64,000 nt of DNA from NCBI RefSeq assembly GCF_000428725.1, contig NZ_KE386793.1:128014-192013 (forward strand), written 5' to 3'. The translations under genes were made by a program, and so were the position numbers. This DNA is from Psychromonas aquimarina ATCC BAA-1526. GTDB taxonomy: Bacteria > Pseudomonadota > Gammaproteobacteria > Enterobacterales > Psychromonadaceae. Below the pieces are notes generated by a model that was not told the DNA's origin, ran no database searches, and worked only from the letters and a program-made list of their open reading frames with translations. Position 1 is the stretch's first letter, and each line of letters opens with the position of its first letter. Shown piece by piece: positions 55,675 to 64,000 of the stretch.

Positions 55675-56019
55675 ATGGATAGACCTTCGAATAAAGCCAT
55701 TTTGTTATCAGAGAAAGATAACGTTGCAACTTTACTGACAGATATCAGTAAAGAGCAGGCCGTTGACATTCTTGACGACAGCGGCGAAATACAAGCCACT
55801 GTCTGCAGCAGACAGGCGATTACCTTTGGTAATAAAATAGCGGTACAGACAATACCACATAACGCATTGATTTATAAAGCTGGTTATGCAGTAGGGATTG
55901 CAGTTAAAGCCATACCTAAAGGTGAGTTAGTGCATGTACAGAATGTACGCAGTACCCGTATTGATATACCAGAGACAATTATTAACAGCATTATTGAACA
56001 GATGCAGATTGAGGAATAA
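55675..56019 (+). CDS. UxaA-family dehydratase, small subunit (SAF domain)
   Basis: A 114-residue SAF-domain protein (VQTIPHNALIYKAGYAVGIA, IPKGELVHVQNVRSTR), equal to the N-terminal part of altronate dehydratase and to the small subunit of UxaA-type enzymes such as sulfolactate sulfo-lyase (SuyA). It has about 25 extra N-terminal residues. It should pair with the next gene's product, which starts 3 bases after its stop. RBS GAGG. Confidence 0.87.
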   Translation: MDRPSNKAILLSEKDNVATLLTDISKEQAVDILDDSGEIQATVCSRQAITFGNKIAVQTIPHNALIYKAGYAVGIAVKAIPKGELVHVQNVRSTRIDIPETIINSIIEQMQIEE

Positions 56020-56022
56020 AGC

Positions 56023-57198
56023 ATGAAACATTTTTTAGGTTTCCGCCGCCCTGACGGACGGGCGGGAATTCGTAACCAGGTGCTTATTCTAGCCGTCGAT
56101 GAATGTGCCGACGGCATTGCCCGTGCTATCAGCCAGAAAGTTCCAGGTACTGTTGTTGTTACTAATTACAACACCTGTATGTACGGCGGTAATGAAGAAT
56201 TAATCAATACCATGACAGGTGCCGCCCTTAATCCAAATGTTGCCGGCGCTTTAATTCTGAATATGGGCTGCGGAAGCATTGATCCTGAGCTGCTGGCAGA
56301 GCAGATCCGCGGTGCCGGAAAACCGGTTCATTGTCTGCCGGTTATTAAATCACGCGGTACACGCATTACCATTGTTAAAGGTATTGAATTAGCAAAGCAG
56401 CTGACCTTTAGTGCCAGTCAGATTACTGCTGAGAAAATCCCGTTTAATGAGCTGGTTGTCGGCATTAAATGCGGCGGATCAGATACCAGTTCCGGTATCG
56501 CTTCAAATCCGGCCGTCGGCAGAGCCGCAGATCAGCTTGTCGATCTTGGTGCGACTTGTATTGCCGGAGAGTTAATTGAACTGATCGGCTGTGAAGATAT
56601 TTTACGCTCGCGTGCAGTTACTCCTCAGGTTGCCGACAAAATAGAACAGTTAATCAGTGAAGAGGAGAAGCGCTGGCATATTGCAGGCACGGAAATTGAA
56701 ACCATGAGCATAGGCAACAGTGTCGGCGGTTTAACAACCTTAGAAGAAAAAGCCATAGGTGCGCTGCACAAAACCGGAACGCGTCCTATTCAGGACATTC
56801 TAAAAATCAACTCAAAAATGACCCAGCGTCCGACTCGCCCGGGTATGTATCTTTCTGAAACGACGCATCTCTGCGGCGGTTCAGGTATGCACTTTGCCTC
56901 CCTTGGTGCGCAGGTCATTCTCTGGACAACCGGCGGTGCAGGTTTTAATAACCCGATTGTGCCGGTGATCCGGATCAGCGGTAACGCATCGCAGATCAGC
57001 GAAGATATTGATGTTGATGTCAGCGCTATTATGAGCGGCAGTGAAAGCATCACTTCTAGTGCGGAGCGCATTATGGATACCTTAGAAAAGGTGGCGCAGG
57101 GGCAGGCAACCGCCATAGAAGATATTGGTTTTTCCTACTGTACCCTTTATCAGAAAGAGCAGCGTTTAGAAAAAGTCATTTGTATCGAGCCGCAATAA
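56023..57198 (+). CDS. UxaA-family dehydratase, large subunit
   Basis: A 391-residue protein matching the C-terminal part of altronate/galactarate dehydratases and SuyB: GFRRPDGRAGIRNQVLIL, MGCGSIDPELLAEQI, VGIKCGGSDTSSGIASNPAV (conserved Cys and Asp), and QVILWTTGGAGFNNPIVPVI. It is metal-dependent in known members. In E. coli UxaA the two parts are one chain; here they are separate genes. The substrate is probably a 2,3-hydroxy acid, not identified. Confidence 0.88.
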   Translation: MKHFLGFRRPDGRAGIRNQVLILAVDECADGIARAISQKVPGTVVVTNYNTCMYGGNEELINTMTGAALNPNVAGALILNMGCGSIDPELLAEQIRGAGKPVHCLPVIKSRGTRITIVKGIELAKQLTFSASQITAEKIPFNELVVGIKCGGSDTSSGIASNPAVGRAADQLVDLGATCIAGELIELIGCEDILRSRAVTPQVADKIEQLISEEEKRWHIAGTEIETMSIGNSVGGLTTLEEKAIGALHKTGTRPIQDILKINSKMTQRPTRPGMYLSETTHLCGGSGMHFASLGAQVILWTTGGAGFNNPIVPVIRISGNASQISEDIDVDVSAIMSGSESITSSAERIMDTLEKVAQGQATAIEDIGFSYCTLYQKEQRLEKVICIEPQ

Positions 57199-57246
57199 TA
57201 AAAACAGCTCAGCTGTCTTTTTAGAGTCATTTTTCAAGGAAATAAG

Positions 57247-58362
57247 ATGCGTATTACCGATATAGAAGTTATTTGTTTAAGAGTACCAAAAGCCGGCCAG
57301 CCCTCTGAGTGGGGCGAAGATGCGGTGATCGTTAAAGTACATACAGATGCAGGTTTCACGGGCATCGGCGAAGCAGACAGCTCTCCGGCCGTTATAAAAG
57401 CCTGTATTGAAACCGCACAGTCCAACTTGTACTGCTACGGCTTACGAGAACTGCTGATAGGTGAAAGCCCCTTAGAAATAGAACGTTTATGGAACAAAAT
57501 GTACTGGGCTTCAAATTATATGGGGCGCCGCGGAGCTGGAATTCACGCGCTTAGTGCCATTGATATTGCGCTCTGGGATATTGCCGGTCAGTTTTACGGT
57601 GTACCGGTGCATACCCTGCTGGGAGGGAAATACCGGAACAAAATTCGCGCTTACGGCACCTTTATTCCGGATTCTGAGCCGCAGAATAACCGTGAAATAG
57701 CGGCCGCTCTGGTTAAACAGGGATTCACCAGTATTAAATTCGGCGGCGGTATTTTTGGGGATGATCCTGAAGTTGATTATCAGATAGTGCGTAATGTGCG
57801 TGAAGCGGTGGGGGAAAATATTGAAGTGCAGATTGATCTTGCTTCTAAGTGGCGTACTCCCGGTCATTCGGCGCAGATGTGCAAAAGGTTAGAAGCTTTT
57901 AATCTTAACTGGGTTGAAGAGCCGGTGCTGGCGGATGATCTGGCTGGTTACGCCAGGCTGTCGCGAAAAATTCAGCCCAAACTGGCAGGCGGAGAATCAT
58001 TAACTACACGCTATGAATTCAAGGCTTTTTTAGAACAGGCTGAGGTCGACATTATTCAGCCCGATATTACCCGCTGCGGCGGTATTACCGAGATGAAAAA
58101 GATTTATGATCTTGCCCAGCTCAACGGCACTCAGCTTATTCCCCATGGATTCAGCACCGGAATTTTACTGGCTGCTTCCGTACATTTTTTAGCCGCCAGC
58201 GAACACGGTACGTTAATGGAATACTCACAAAGCAGCAGTCCGCTGTTTACCGATTTAGTCAGTAACCCGCTGTTATTTAAAGAGGGTTATGTTCCTGTGC
58301 CGGATGCTCCGGGACTGGGGATCGAGCTTAATCAGGATGTGATTGAAAAATACAAAGTTTAA
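57247..58362 (+). CDS. Mandelate-racemase-type enolase-superfamily enzyme
   Basis: A 371-residue acid-sugar dehydratase or epimerase-like protein. Metal ligands Asp197 (IDLAS), Glu224 (VEEP) and Glu250 (AGGES) are kept. The His300-Asp273 dyad (LIPHG, QPDIT) and Glu325 (LMEYS) of the mandelate racemase subgroup are present as well. The usual K-x-K motif reads S-I-K (Lys164 only). Enzymes of this subgroup take a proton next to a carboxylate. The reaction here is unknown but should feed or follow the UxaA-type enzyme. Confidence 0.9.
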   Translation: MRITDIEVICLRVPKAGQPSEWGEDAVIVKVHTDAGFTGIGEADSSPAVIKACIETAQSNLYCYGLRELLIGESPLEIERLWNKMYWASNYMGRRGAGIHALSAIDIALWDIAGQFYGVPVHTLLGGKYRNKIRAYGTFIPDSEPQNNREIAAALVKQGFTSIKFGGGIFGDDPEVDYQIVRNVREAVGENIEVQIDLASKWRTPGHSAQMCKRLEAFNLNWVEEPVLADDLAGYARLSRKIQPKLAGGESLTTRYEFKAFLEQAEVDIIQPDITRCGGITEMKKIYDLAQLNGTQLIPHGFSTGILLAASVHFLAASEHGTLMEYSQSSSPLFTDLVSNPLLFKEGYVPVPDAPGLGIELNQDVIEKYKV

Positions 58363-58464
58363 GAAAGTATAGATAAATTTTTCGCCATGCAGGTATTACG
58401 GTTTTGGATGCATCCGGGCCTGCTGTCGAGCTTAATCAAATACAACTATAAGGAAGTATATGTT

Positions 58465-60069
58465 ATGAATAATGAAAGAAATCTGGATAAACCGTTAATG
58501 GCGATAAGCCTGTCGGTCATTCTGTTTGTGGTCTTCGGGCTGGCCCTTTATCCGGAGCAGGGAAATGCAGTGGCCGCTCAGTTGTTCAGTACTTTAACCA
58601 ATCAGTTTGGAGAGCTTTTTTTACTTTTTGGATTTTTCAGCGTGATTTTTCTTGCCTGGATAGCACTGAGTAAATACGGAGAAATAAAACTCGGCAGTGC
58701 AAAGCCGGAATATTCACAGTTTACTTATCTGGCGATGATGGTCTGTGCCGGTCTCGGCTCCGCTACTGTGTACTGGGCATTTGTTGAGTGGGGTTATTAT
58801 TATATGGCGCCGCCGCTGGGAGTTGAAGCGTATACACCCTTAGCCGCAGAGTGGGCAACCAGCTATAATATGTTCCATTGGGGCATTACAGCCTGGTCAC
58901 TGTACTGTATTGCTTCTTTACCGGTTGCTTACTCATTCCATGTAAAGAAAAACCCGCAGCTTAAACTCAGTGCTGTTTGTGAAAGCATTATGGGGAAATA
59001 TTACAATGCTGCTGTCGGCAGGATTATCGATACTATTTTTATCTTCAGCTGTGTCGGCGCAATGGGCATCACGTTAGGCTTAAGTGTTCCTATGGTGACA
59101 GAAGGCATTGCAAGTTTGCTGGGGGTTGAAAGCAGTTTTGCCATGAATGTCGGACTAATGCTGTTTATCACCGCTTTATTTTCTATCAGCTCCTATGTCG
59201 GTATTGAAAAAGGCATGGCTAAGCTCAGTGATATGAATACTAAGCTGGCGGTTATTTTTGTGCTGCTGATCCTAGTGGTCGGGCCGACATCATTTATTAT
59301 CAGTCAGATGACTAACGGTTACGGTTTAATGCTGCAGAACTTTATCCGCATGAGTCTATGGACAGATCCCGTTGAAGGCGGAACATTCCCAACCTCATGG
59401 ACGGTATTTTACTGGGCTTACTGGATGACTTATGTGCCGTTTATGGCGCTGTTTGTCACTAAAGTTTCTAAAGGGCGTACGCTTAAAGAAGTTATTTTCA
59501 GTATGGTAATCGGCGGCAGCGCCGGCTGCTTTATTTTCTTTGGTGTTCTCGGCAGCTTCAGTATGAATGTTCATTTAACTGAGCTTATTGATGTCACTAA
59601 ATCAATTACTGAAAACGGCGGTTCGGCAACGGTAGTTGCTGTACTGCAGACGCTGCCGATGAGCTCAATCTTTATCAGCATATTTATTGTTATGTCTACT
59701 CTGTTTCTGGCAACCACACTGGATTCTGCATCATTTACCCTGGCGGCGACTTCGACCAATCAGTTGGATGAAAATGCCAATCCGCCGACTGTACTGCGTA
59801 TGTTCTGGTGTGTAGTGCTTGCCTCTGTGCCGCTGACCATGATGTTTATCGATGCACCGTTAAATACCGTACAAACATTAGCGATAGTGACATCTCTGCC
59901 GCTGACTATGGTTATCTTCACAATGCTTTACGGTTTTTGTAAATGGATAAAAGAAGACTTTGGTGAACTGTCAGCAGCTCAGATCCGCGGGACTGCTCAG
60001 GTGCAGAAAACCGTGATAGAGAAGGCTCAGGAAACTGTGGTTATAGATCCAGCCGCTGCTAACAGCTGA
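58465..60069 (+). CDS. BCCT-family transporter (CaiT-like)
   Basis: A 534-residue, twelve-helix inner-membrane protein of the betaine/carnitine/choline transporter family. The segment TVYWAFVEWGYYYMAPPLG recalls CaiT, the carnitine/butyrobetaine antiporter, and YNMFHWGITAWSLYCIASLP and WTVFYWAYWMTYVPFMALF carry the aromatic substrate cage. The frame is open from 58387, but AAGGAAG sits 8 bases before ATG 58465. As the last gene of the operon it should import the pathway substrate, or exchange it for a product. Confidence 0.9.
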   Translation: MNNERNLDKPLMAISLSVILFVVFGLALYPEQGNAVAAQLFSTLTNQFGELFLLFGFFSVIFLAWIALSKYGEIKLGSAKPEYSQFTYLAMMVCAGLGSATVYWAFVEWGYYYMAPPLGVEAYTPLAAEWATSYNMFHWGITAWSLYCIASLPVAYSFHVKKNPQLKLSAVCESIMGKYYNAAVGRIIDTIFIFSCVGAMGITLGLSVPMVTEGIASLLGVESSFAMNVGLMLFITALFSISSYVGIEKGMAKLSDMNTKLAVIFVLLILVVGPTSFIISQMTNGYGLMLQNFIRMSLWTDPVEGGTFPTSWTVFYWAYWMTYVPFMALFVTKVSKGRTLKEVIFSMVIGGSAGCFIFFGVLGSFSMNVHLTELIDVTKSITENGGSATVVAVLQTLPMSSIFISIFIVMSTLFLATTLDSASFTLAATSTNQLDENANPPTVLRMFWCVVLASVPLTMMFIDAPLNTVQTLAIVTSLPLTMVIFTMLYGFCKWIKEDFGELSAAQIRGTAQVQKTVIEKAQETVVIDPAAANS

Positions 60070-60090
60070 TATAAAACGGCTGCCGAAACT

Positions 60091-60125
60091 GCTCCCCTTG
60101 AATATGTATGTGTAGAAAGGGGAGC
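60091..60125 (+). terminator. Hairpin after the BCCT gene
   Basis: Stem GCTCCCCTT/AAGGGGAGC with a 17-base loop and no T tract. Probable but weak terminator. Confidence 0.5.
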
Positions 60126-60165
60126 TCTGTGCTTAGCTGCATCAGCAGACAAGGATTAATGAGGA

Positions 60166-61626
60166 TTATAAATCCTGTAGAAAGGCCAGCAGGGCGGTGC
60201 GTTTATTTTTGTCGATTTCTAACAGTTTATCTTTGCTTTTTTGTGCTTCACCACCGTGCCACAGCAGGGCCTCTAAAATCGTTCTTGCTCTGCCGTCATG
60301 CAGGAAAGCCGCCTGCGGATCAACAGTCTTGGCCAGACCTATTCCCCACAGCGGCGGGGTACGCCATTCGTTGGCCTGAGCTAAGAATTCCACTTTGATA
60401 CTGCCGTTGACACTATTGCTGTGCTTATCAAAATCACTGAGATCTTTCCCCATATCATGCAGCAGCATATCCGTGTAGGGGTAAATTTTCTGTTCAGAAA
60501 GTTCTGGAAATTCAACACTTTTTTGAGTTGTATAAGTTTCGCTATGACATTGAGCACAGCCAAGTTCCTGGAAAACCTGTTTACCCTGTAAGACCTGCTG
60601 CGCATAAGCATTACGGCGTTTCGGTACCGCTAAATGATGTGAATAAAAAGCGACTTTATCGAGAATTTTAGTGGAAACTTCATAACCGGCATCGGGGTTA
60701 ACCATATCACCATTACCGTTTTCTGCGTTAAGGCAGGCGCTTTGATGCGGCAGACAGTTCTGCTCTGCAAAGAAATCACTGCTGATGCCCATATCGCCTA
60801 AAAAGGCGCCGGCCGCCTGCTGTCTTAATGTCGGCTGACCTGCTTTCCAGCCGAAACGCCCTAAAGTAACCTGCTGCTCTTGAATTGACCAGACCAGGTT
60901 TGCTTTACCGGAAATACCGTTATTATCGCTGTCATCAATATCCTGCCTAGCTAAAATATGTTTTTCATCGATCAACGCAAGCAGGCCTAAACCTATCATC
61001 GGCGGGGCAATACGGGCAGATAATACGCTGTCGTTATCAATTTCACAGCCGTTTGCGCTGACATGCCAGACAGGTCTGCGCAGCTCCACGGTAAACCCGT
61101 CGGTAAAAGTAACAGTTTGATACTGATAACTGACCTGCTGCTGAGCCTCCGGGCGGATGCCGAAATTAGCCTGATCCTGCAGCTGACCGCCGATACAGGT
61201 ATCGCCGACATTTGCTATTAGTGATTTATCTATTTTGAGCTGCTGGGTTTCGCTTAGGCTGCTCTTTGAAAGACGCAGCAGCATAGTTGAAAAGTCTAAG
61301 CCGCGCTGCCCCTTCGGTGCGGCGGATGCATGTCCGCGGCCGTCGCGGACATGGCAGTCCTGACAGGCATTATTATTAAATAACGGACCAAGGCCGTCCT
61401 GCGAACTGACAGAGCCGGCACTTTGTGCCCAGGGCTCTTCAAAGAACTTGTTGCCGCCGTTGAATTTTAAAATGCTTTTTACATTTTTCATATTCGCTGA
61501 ATGCTGCGAAAAAGCCGAAGCTTTAGTGCTGTTTACACTGGTTTCACCGGCAGACAAATGCTGCTTCTGATCTAGTGCATAACTTGCCGTTGAGATTAAC
61601 GATAATAAAAGAAATAATTTGTTCAT
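60166..61626 (-). CDS. Di-heme oxidoreductase of the DUF1111/MauG-like type
   Basis: A 486-residue periplasmic c-type cytochrome with a signal peptide (KLFLLLSLISTASYA). Two heme-binding sites are visible: Cys88-x-x-Cys91-His92 (NNNACQDCHVRDG) and Cys357-x-x-Cys360-His361 (LGCAQCHSETY). HDGRART and GHRD-like heme-pocket segments (LHDGRARTILEALLWHGGEA) occur near the end. Such proteins (di-heme oxidoredictase, often called thiol oxidoreductase) accompany imelysins in iron-regulated operons, as here. Confidence 0.88.
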   Translation of the reverse strand: MNKLFLLLSLISTASYALDQKQHLSAGETSVNSTKASAFSQHSANMKNVKSILKFNGGNKFFEEPWAQSAGSVSSQDGLGPLFNNNACQDCHVRDGRGHASAAPKGQRGLDFSTMLLRLSKSSLSETQQLKIDKSLIANVGDTCIGGQLQDQANFGIRPEAQQQVSYQYQTVTFTDGFTVELRRPVWHVSANGCEIDNDSVLSARIAPPMIGLGLLALIDEKHILARQDIDDSDNNGISGKANLVWSIQEQQVTLGRFGWKAGQPTLRQQAAGAFLGDMGISSDFFAEQNCLPHQSACLNAENGNGDMVNPDAGYEVSTKILDKVAFYSHHLAVPKRRNAYAQQVLQGKQVFQELGCAQCHSETYTTQKSVEFPELSEQKIYPYTDMLLHDMGKDLSDFDKHSNSVNGSIKVEFLAQANEWRTPPLWGIGLAKTVDPQAAFLHDGRARTILEALLWHGGEAQKSKDKLLEIDKNKRTALLAFLQDL

Positions 61627-61642
61627 AATTTAGCAGCCTGGA

Positions 61643-61669
61643 AAAGCAAAAAGACAGCCGCGGCTGTCT
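61643..61669 (-). terminator. Terminator-like hairpin between imelysin and di-heme genes
   Basis: Perfect palindrome AGACAGCCG/CGGCTGTCT; on the minus strand it is followed by TTTTTGC. It lies inside the presumed operon, so it may cut expression of the second gene. Confidence 0.75.
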
Positions 61670-61693
61670 GAAGAAAATGTTTACAGAAATTGA

Positions 61694-62983
61694 TTAATCA
61701 CCTGAGCCGTCAAGGGTTAATGCCTGCAGTGATAATAGTTCCTGCAGATCATCAAAAGAGCTTTGTAATGAAACTAACTGATGAACGGCGCTGACTGCCG
61801 CGCTTCTTTCCGGCGCACTTTCTTTCTGGCCGATAATCTGATCAAAACGGATGGGATTTTGGCTTTTCTCGCCGGCATCAAAAACAATGACCATGTTTTT
61901 TTCTATGCTGTTAAAAGCCTTATCAAACTCTTTATAAAGTGCCGGACTTTGCTGATTAATGTAATCTGCAATGCCCGCGCCGCTGACTATCTGCCCGTCA
62001 GTTTTTTTATAACCGCCGTAAAATGCGTTACGGATACCCTGAAAGTTGTAATAGACCGCAACGTGGCTTAAATCACTGAAACAGTCATGCTCCTGCTCAG
62101 GATCTAATCCCTCCAGCCCTTCATTCATACGTGCTGATGCTAATTCATCGGTGGCCATGTTTTTCATTGAAAATATTATCTGGCGGAGAGCATCGTCGGA
62201 GTGATAAAAGTTATAAGCCAGTGTGCCTTCTACAGCTTTAGCCGCCGGGCTCCATTCATTACTCATCACCGTTAAGTCAGTAACCAGCAGCTGCACTGCC
62301 GCCTGTAAATAATCACGGCGGCGGTCACAGTTGGCTGCGGTGCATCTGCCGCTGCCGTCTGTCTGGAAATCGTTCACATTACGTACACCTGCTCCGGGTT
62401 TTGTTCCGTTTAAATCCTGCCCCCAAAGCAGAAACTCAATCGCGTGAAAACCTGTGGTTACATTGGCTTCACCGCCGACACCATTTTGCGCGATTAAATA
62501 ATCGATGCTGATCGGCGCTGCATTTTTCTGGTTGATAATACCGGCATTATTATTACCCTGGACGTAATCAATAGCCTGCTCATCTAAAGGCCAGGCGTTT
62601 ACTTGACCTTCCCACTGATCAACACTGGCAGGACCGCCGTCTTTATCAAGACCTGCTGTTAAGGTGATATCTGTATCCCAGCGCATGATTTCTGACTGCT
62701 GGTAAGGAATACGGGCACTTTTGTAAGCTGCTTTTGCCGCTGCTAAGCTTTTATCTGTTGGAGAGGCTAATAACTGCTGGACAGACAGCTGCAGTGTCTG
62801 CGCGCTTGTTAATGAGTCTGTATAAGCGGCCCGAGCCATTTTTATGTAATTGTTTTTGATCTGGGGTTCACTGACAGTCTGCTCCGCCGGTAGTCTATTA
62901 ACACTGTGATCTGCAAAAGAGGCAGATGCCCCTGCTGCGGATAGAGAGAGGAGAGCCGCAGAAAATATTTTTTTAGTTAACAT
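61694..62983 (-). CDS. Imelysin-family iron-regulated protein (IrpA-like)
   Basis: A 429-residue exported protein (signal peptide about 1-24). The two-fold helical imelysin domain carries the signature Gly178-Phe-His180-Ala-Ile-Glu183 (GxHxxE), thought to bind iron, and begins NYIKMARAAYTDSLTSAQTL. The family is periplasmic or outer-surface and linked to iron uptake. AAGGATG is well placed before the ATG, and Fur-like boxes lie just upstream. Confidence 0.92.
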   Translation of the reverse strand: MLTKKIFSAALLSLSAAGASASFADHSVNRLPAEQTVSEPQIKNNYIKMARAAYTDSLTSAQTLQLSVQQLLASPTDKSLAAAKAAYKSARIPYQQSEIMRWDTDITLTAGLDKDGGPASVDQWEGQVNAWPLDEQAIDYVQGNNNAGIINQKNAAPISIDYLIAQNGVGGEANVTTGFHAIEFLLWGQDLNGTKPGAGVRNVNDFQTDGSGRCTAANCDRRRDYLQAAVQLLVTDLTVMSNEWSPAAKAVEGTLAYNFYHSDDALRQIIFSMKNMATDELASARMNEGLEGLDPEQEHDCFSDLSHVAVYYNFQGIRNAFYGGYKKTDGQIVSGAGIADYINQQSPALYKEFDKAFNSIEKNMVIVFDAGEKSQNPIRFDQIIGQKESAPERSAAVSAVHQLVSLQSSFDDLQELLSLQALTLDGSGD

Positions 62984-63018
62984 TAAATGTTCATCCTTGT
63001 TGATTTATGTCATGGCGC

Positions 63019-63037
63019 AAATGATAATTATTTGTAT
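63019..63037. promoter_or_regulatory. Fur-box-like sequence 1
   Basis: AAATGATAATTATTTGTAT, close to the Fur consensus core TGATAAT-x-ATTATCA in its left half and partly in the right. It lies 36 bases upstream of the imelysin ATG. Confidence 0.65.
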
Positions 63038-63050
63038 TGCTGGATGGTAT

Positions 63051-63068
63051 TGATTATTATTTGCAAAA
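63051..63068. promoter_or_regulatory. Fur-box-like sequence 2
   Basis: TGATTATTATTTGCAAAA, a second, weaker match 13 bases from the first. It is nearer the divergent hydroxylase gene. Confidence 0.5.
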
Positions 63069-63106
63069 TCAAGTGTTTTGCTATGACTTTTTTATAAGGC
63101 TGGATT

Positions 63107-63982
63107 TTGTTGGAATGGATTGAAGCTGCAGCAGGAGCGCTGTTTTTTGTTTTTGATGCACAGAAGCGTATTTACTGGCTGTATCTGCTCAGCAGCCTGA
63201 TCCTGACATTTTTTGTTAAGCGCAGAGTGACTTTTAAAGCTGAGCTATGGTTTAACGCCTCAAGCAGAATGGATCTTGCCTGGCTGTTTATTAATCAGTT
63301 TTTAACAAAACTGCTGATCCTGCCGTTGTTTGCTATGCAGATCAGCTTGGCTTTAGTGGTTAAGCGTTTATTAACTGCTGTATTCGGAAGCGGGAATTTT
63401 TTTCTACTCAGTGATCTGTCTTTATCCTGCTTATTTGCTTTAGCCTTATTTGCCGGACACGATTTCAGCAAGTTTCTCGTACATCTGCTGTTTCATAAAA
63501 TTCCCTTTCTATGGCGCTTTCATGCAGTGCACCACAGTGCATCGAGTTTGACGCCGTTAACCCTGTATCGTATCCACTCGGTTGAGCTGTTTATTAATGC
63601 ACTGCGAAGTTTAATAACGGCTTCTCTGCTCAGCGGCCTGTTTATCTATCTGTTTAAAAATAACATTAGTGTTTTTGATCTGCTTGGGGTGAACCTGTTT
63701 GTATTTATATTTAATCTGGCCGGCAGTAACCTGCGCCATAGTCCGGTGTACTTAGGTTTTGGAAAATGGGAACGGTTATTTATCAGCCCGGCGCAGCATC
63801 AGATTCATCATAGTGCCCGGAGCAGGCATTTTGATAAAAACTTCGGCTCAGCGCTGTCGATATGGGATACCTGGTTTAACACCTTAATGCTAAGTAAAGA
63901 TGAGCAGGTTAAGGTCTTTGGTATAGATCAAAGCTCGTTCAATAGGCAAACTTTTAAACAGCAGTGGCTGGGAATCCGATAA
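63107..63982 (+). CDS. Sterol-desaturase/fatty-acid-hydroxylase family membrane protein
   Basis: A 291-residue membrane di-iron enzyme. The histidine boxes are HDFSKFLVH (HxxxxxxxH type), WRFHAVHHSA (HxxHH) and PAQHQIHHSARSRHFDKNFG (HxxHH with a further His). About five hydrophobic segments are present. Members hydroxylate or desaturate lipids; the substrate is unknown. The start is a TTG with AAGG 8 bases before. Divergent from imelysin with Fur-like boxes between, which fits an iron-dependent enzyme. Confidence 0.88.
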   Translation: MLEWIEAAAGALFFVFDAQKRIYWLYLLSSLILTFFVKRRVTFKAELWFNASSRMDLAWLFINQFLTKLLILPLFAMQISLALVVKRLLTAVFGSGNFFLLSDLSLSCLFALALFAGHDFSKFLVHLLFHKIPFLWRFHAVHHSASSLTPLTLYRIHSVELFINALRSLITASLLSGLFIYLFKNNISVFDLLGVNLFVFIFNLAGSNLRHSPVYLGFGKWERLFISPAQHQIHHSARSRHFDKNFGSALSIWDTWFNTLMLSKDEQVKVFGIDQSSFNRQTFKQQWLGIR

Positions 63983-64000
63983 AAGCGGCTTACAGTTCGA

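Overview
The window is a stretch of chromosome from a marine gammaproteobacterium. It is AT-rich, and its core proteins (FolD, AlaA, MetR, AroG, EpmC, YeeX, YqfB) resemble enterobacterial and vibrio forms closely. The mix of five chemoreceptors, a secreted chitinase-type lipoprotein, an OmpU/OmpC-type porin, an orphan Sfp-type phosphopantetheinyl transferase and Vibrio-like small families (DUF2789, DUF2750) suggests Psychromonas or a close relative. That placement is inference from recognised proteins, not from a search.

Layout. 1-15.9 kb is mostly housekeeping: a truncated YccS-type membrane protein, folD, a tandem GGDEF protein, a porin, divergent alaA/metR, moeA, aroG, a lone cobQ, an outer-membrane barrel, pdxH and epmC. 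16-30 kb is mixed: a thioesterase, an AbgT transporter, two chemoreceptors, a PilZ protein, a PPTase, yeeX, a DsbA-like oxidoreductase, an acetyltransferase, an RNA methyltransferase and an HDOD-GAF protein. 30.5-40.6 kb is a complete chemosensory operon: receptor, cheY, STAS, cheA, receptor, cheW, cheR, cheD, cheB. Its CheA carries two repeats that look like the c-di-GMP-binding MshEN motif, its second receptor ends in a CheR/CheB-tethering-type pentapeptide, and its cheR seems to start at AUU. 41-52 kb holds a further receptor, small genes, pcm, a decayed regulator/permease relic, a GH18 lipoprotein and a solitary pullulanase-associated-domain lipoprotein. 54.8-60.1 kb is a catabolic island: a GntR/FCD regulator with two perfect operator palindromes, a split UxaA-family dehydratase, a mandelate-racemase-type enolase and a CaiT-like BCCT transporter. 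60.2-64 kb is an iron-regulated imelysin/di-heme pair with Fur-like boxes, divergent from a sterol-desaturase-family hydroxylase.

Non-coding structure. Two families of short inverted-repeat elements are visible. A 161-bp element is present three times (28062, 40751, 48958), and a 261-bp nearly palindromic element lies at 45001, with a 54-bp relative at 52380. One 161-bp copy lies just before the HDOD gene and creates a false N-terminal extension. Many genes end in clear intrinsic terminators. I saw no rRNA, tRNA, CRISPR array, intact insertion sequence or prophage.

How the genes work together. The strongest theme is signal transduction. Cyclic-di-GMP genes (GGDEF, PilZ) and chemotaxis genes lie in the same region, and the CheA repeats suggest a direct link. 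The strongest metabolic theme is the GntR-controlled island, which pairs acid-sugar-type dehydratases with a transporter family that normally carries betaines or carnitine, so its substrate is an open question.
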